A stretch of DNA of 64,000 nucleotides. Origin: Grifola frondosa (taxonomy: Eukaryota; Basidiomycota; Agaricomycetes; Polyporales; Grifolaceae). The position numbers were made by a program, and so were the translations under genes. Below are positions 61,661 to 64,000 of this stretch, in pieces. How positions within the stretch are numbered: position 1 is the stretch's first letter; each line of letters opens with the position of its first letter. Location of the stretch: NCBI GenBank assembly GCA_001683735.1, contig LUGG01000043.1:186001-250000 (forward strand). The letters run 5' to 3'. The notes below the pieces were generated by a model. It saw only the letters and a list, made by a program, of their open reading frames with translations. It did not search any database and was not told the origin of the DNA.

Positions 61661-64000
61661 CTTGATTATAATTGCATGTAGTTGCAGATTATTTTATGCG
61701 AACTAAATTAAGTAATATATATTAATCTTCTCTAATTCTCGAGTTTGTTGTAGATCGTACAGAAACCTCCGCATCGCTACTGAACAATACTAGAGAGTAT
61801 CATGGCTGATGATCCCCCTTTAAGGGAAGAACCATGACCAATCCATATTATGAAAATTATATATGGCTGCGTCCCTTGTCTGTCATTGTCTACACAAGAG
61901 ATCCTGAGCCAGGCACTGCACCGCGAGCAGTCGTCCCGGATGGTCAAAAGCCCAGCACGCAATCACTGAAATACCAGGACCGGCGCCCAAGCGAAGTCGC
62001 ACGTCCAGCAGAAACCCGCGAAGAAATCCCTCGCGGCTCCAGTCGCTCGCCTTGGTCCAGAGACACGAGAGCAGGGAGGCGAGGAGGCCGATCGAGCGCG
62101 TTATCTGCCGCCAGCGTCCGCCCAGGGCAAACGTCCACGAGCGGGTCCAAGCGGTACGTCGCTTGCTGCGTGAGGAGCTTGAAGAGGGTATGACGTATCC
62201 GGCTCCCTGTTAGTGAGTTCGAGTTCTATAGTACTGTCCGCAGGACTACGTCGGTCGGAGACCTTACAGCATACTTGGGCGCTCAACGATGCCGCGCACG
62301 CGCATGACCCAGGAGTAGCACGATGATAGTGGCCATGAACAGCGGTAGATATACCGAAAGATAGATCCTGATTTAATCAGAGAGAAGACAGGGGGCGTGT
62401 GCGAGAGATGCTTCGGCAGAATATCAGAGGTAGGCATGAGCGAGAGAAGCTGATATCTACGCCTATGGACCCCCATGGTGATTGAGAAAGACTTGACTAT
62501 TGCTTGCAAGACGGAGAAGATTCGAGACAATTTGGTGCCTTCTGTCGGAGCGATCGTATGGACGTACTCGCAGTAATCATGCTCATCGCCGCTGGGACAG
62601 ACTTCAGTATAACACATTGCAATGGACGAGAGACATTCACCTGAATACAATACAGGACCGCGTGCCCTAGAGCAAAAATTGCAACACCTGAAAACTGAGC
62701 GTATTCTGGTATCCGAAGCCTGTCCCTTGGCGGATCATCCCTCGCTGGCGACAGGGGCGGCCGTGCGAGCGATACATGCGAGTTTTTTTTTTTTTACCGC
62801 TGGGCTGTCTCGTTTGACATACAGTATGAAGCATCAGGAAAGGTATCTCGCCGCTGATAATCAAAGTATGTAATGGAAAATACAAAGACAGTTGCAGCGC
62901 ACGCCCAGGCCCTTCACCACGCCTGGCAACATAGTTGTGGTTAGAAAAATTGAAATAATCAGAAGAATGAACGCACCTTATCGCATGTCGGCCTTCCGTT
63001 GAAGCTCGCTTTGCGACGCTTCACCGGCTTCCTTGCGCAGCGTCTGCACCAAACGTGGGGCCACCGGTTTATCTCGCCAGTATGCTGGCAACGGCGTCGC
63101 ACCCAGGTGAAATTGCCACTCCGCAGGCGGCGAGGAAATCTCTCGCATGAGCGCAGAATGTCGTCGGACAACGGCGGACCTTCCCGCATCGATAGACGAC
63201 GTTTTCGGCGCGGCACATTCTACAAGGGGGTCAGGAAATTCGAAATCGATCGGATATTGGTACTTACCTTTGAGAAGACGGATGTGTGTGTGTATGTATG
63301 TGAGAGAGAGAGACAGAGATTGCTAGATGTCGATGCGGTGCGTGAACAAGGAACGCGAGAAGGGATATGTGTCTGCAGTTCAATCAAGTTTCCGTGACGA
63401 TTACTGTGTGTAAGATGCTCGAACTACGAGGGGCTTTGGTGCGTCGATCTGGAACTCGTGTTGACCTGTTACTGGACATTTGACATGAGACTCGAATTTC
63501 TTCTCGTTGAGCTTTCTGTAGTCAGGATGAGGCACGAGTTCCACAATGTACCGTCCAGTGAAATCGCAGCAAAATGCTGTTCATTAGCAGATCCAACATA
63601 AATACGACTTGCAATATATACAGCAGATAGTACACATTGGAGGTAATGATACAAGCCTACACGATGCACAAGGTGTGCTTAGGCCAGGTGTAGCGTAGTC
63701 CGACGGATTCATAGCCTAAGTTTACCAAAAAATTTTAAAACATTATTTGTAAAACGTAGTTCCTGGACTCACCACGAAGCACTACGAGATGTGAAATTCG
63801 TCGGCTGACTGGCGTGCACGTTCCGACATTGCTGGGTGTACACGCCCTACACCGTCTTCCACTTCTCTTGGAGACCCCCTCAGAGCGAGACGTATACATG
63901 CTTTACTGTGGTTGGAAATACGCCACCGCAACATGATCGTCCCAAGGGCTCGCCAGTGGCGAAGTCGCACAAGTTCATCCGGGCTGTCAAGAAATCGCGC
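61661..64000. other. Gene-poor right end of the window
   Basis: A GT/GA microsatellite lies at 63281-63319. A minus-strand frame at 62959-63216 has several Cys and His (CQHTGEINRWPHVWCRRC), but no splice-joined partner or known family. No other gene recognised. Confidence 0.45.

Noticed and set aside
62959..63216. Cys/His/Arg-rich minus-strand frame as a zinc-ribbon protein
   Set aside because: Cys spacing does not match a known ribbon, and no start context or partner exon was found.
1..64000. CRISPR arrays, rRNA genes, bacterial-type operons
   Set aside because: None seen. The spliced eukaryotic gene structure makes arrays and operons implausible, and no rRNA sequence was recognised.

Overview
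The window looks like nuclear DNA of a filamentous basidiomycete, most likely an Agaricomycete (wood-decay or polypore-like, by inference). The evidence is gene structure and gene content. Genes are cut by many 45-70 base GT-AG introns, plus several GC-AG introns. The families are typical of that group: DUF6534 membrane protein, DUF1996-WSC secreted protein, C-terminal-reductase polyketide synthase, NRPS-like adenylate reductase, Crinkler-type kinase, GMC oxidoreductase, tyrosinase and a cyanovirin-type lectin. I cannot name the species.

Layout. Positions 1-4940 and about 54860-59760 form two arms of a large inverted repeat. Each arm holds an NRPS-like A-T-R reductase gene convergent with a Crinkler-kinase gene. 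The left arm runs off the window edge. Between the arms lie about 50 kb: a HAD phosphatase with a 954-base intron (5.8-8.0 kb); a DUF1996/three-WSC secreted protein (9.3-12.5 kb); a divergent ribosomal pair, uS15/RPS13 and a damaged eS6/RPS6 copy (13.2-15.1 kb); a small C2H2-like protein and a possible nuclease-like protein (16.6-18.1 kb); a Gly/Ser-rich surface-type protein (19.1-20.1 kb); a repeat-rich, gene-poor stretch (20.1-24 kb); an HMG-box regulator (24.1-25.9 kb); a reducing PKS ending in a thioester reductase (26.5-34.9 kb); a DUF6534 protein (36.9-38.6 kb); a GMC oxidoreductase (40.3-43.3 kb); a cyanovirin lectin that appears to have captured a copy of the GMC 3' exons (44.1-44.6 kb); a tyrosinase (45.2-47.6 kb); and a large serine-rich disordered protein (50.0-54.1 kb). 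After the right arm the sequence is gene-poor and carries a 119-base minisatellite.

How the genes may work together. The PKS-reductase, HMG regulator, GMC oxidoreductase and tyrosinase could form a metabolite cluster: the PKS releases an aldehyde or alcohol, and the redox enzymes modify it. This is inferred from proximity and enzyme type only. The NRPS-like reductases in the repeat arms use the same reductive-release chemistry, but both copies are broken.

Caution. Many genes show single-base deletions, often in C or G runs, including conserved housekeeping sequence. Some 'pseudogene' lesions may therefore be consensus errors. The right-arm kinase (lost splice donor, lost metal-binding Asp, new stop) and the RPS6 copy carry substitution-type lesions that such errors do not easily explain.
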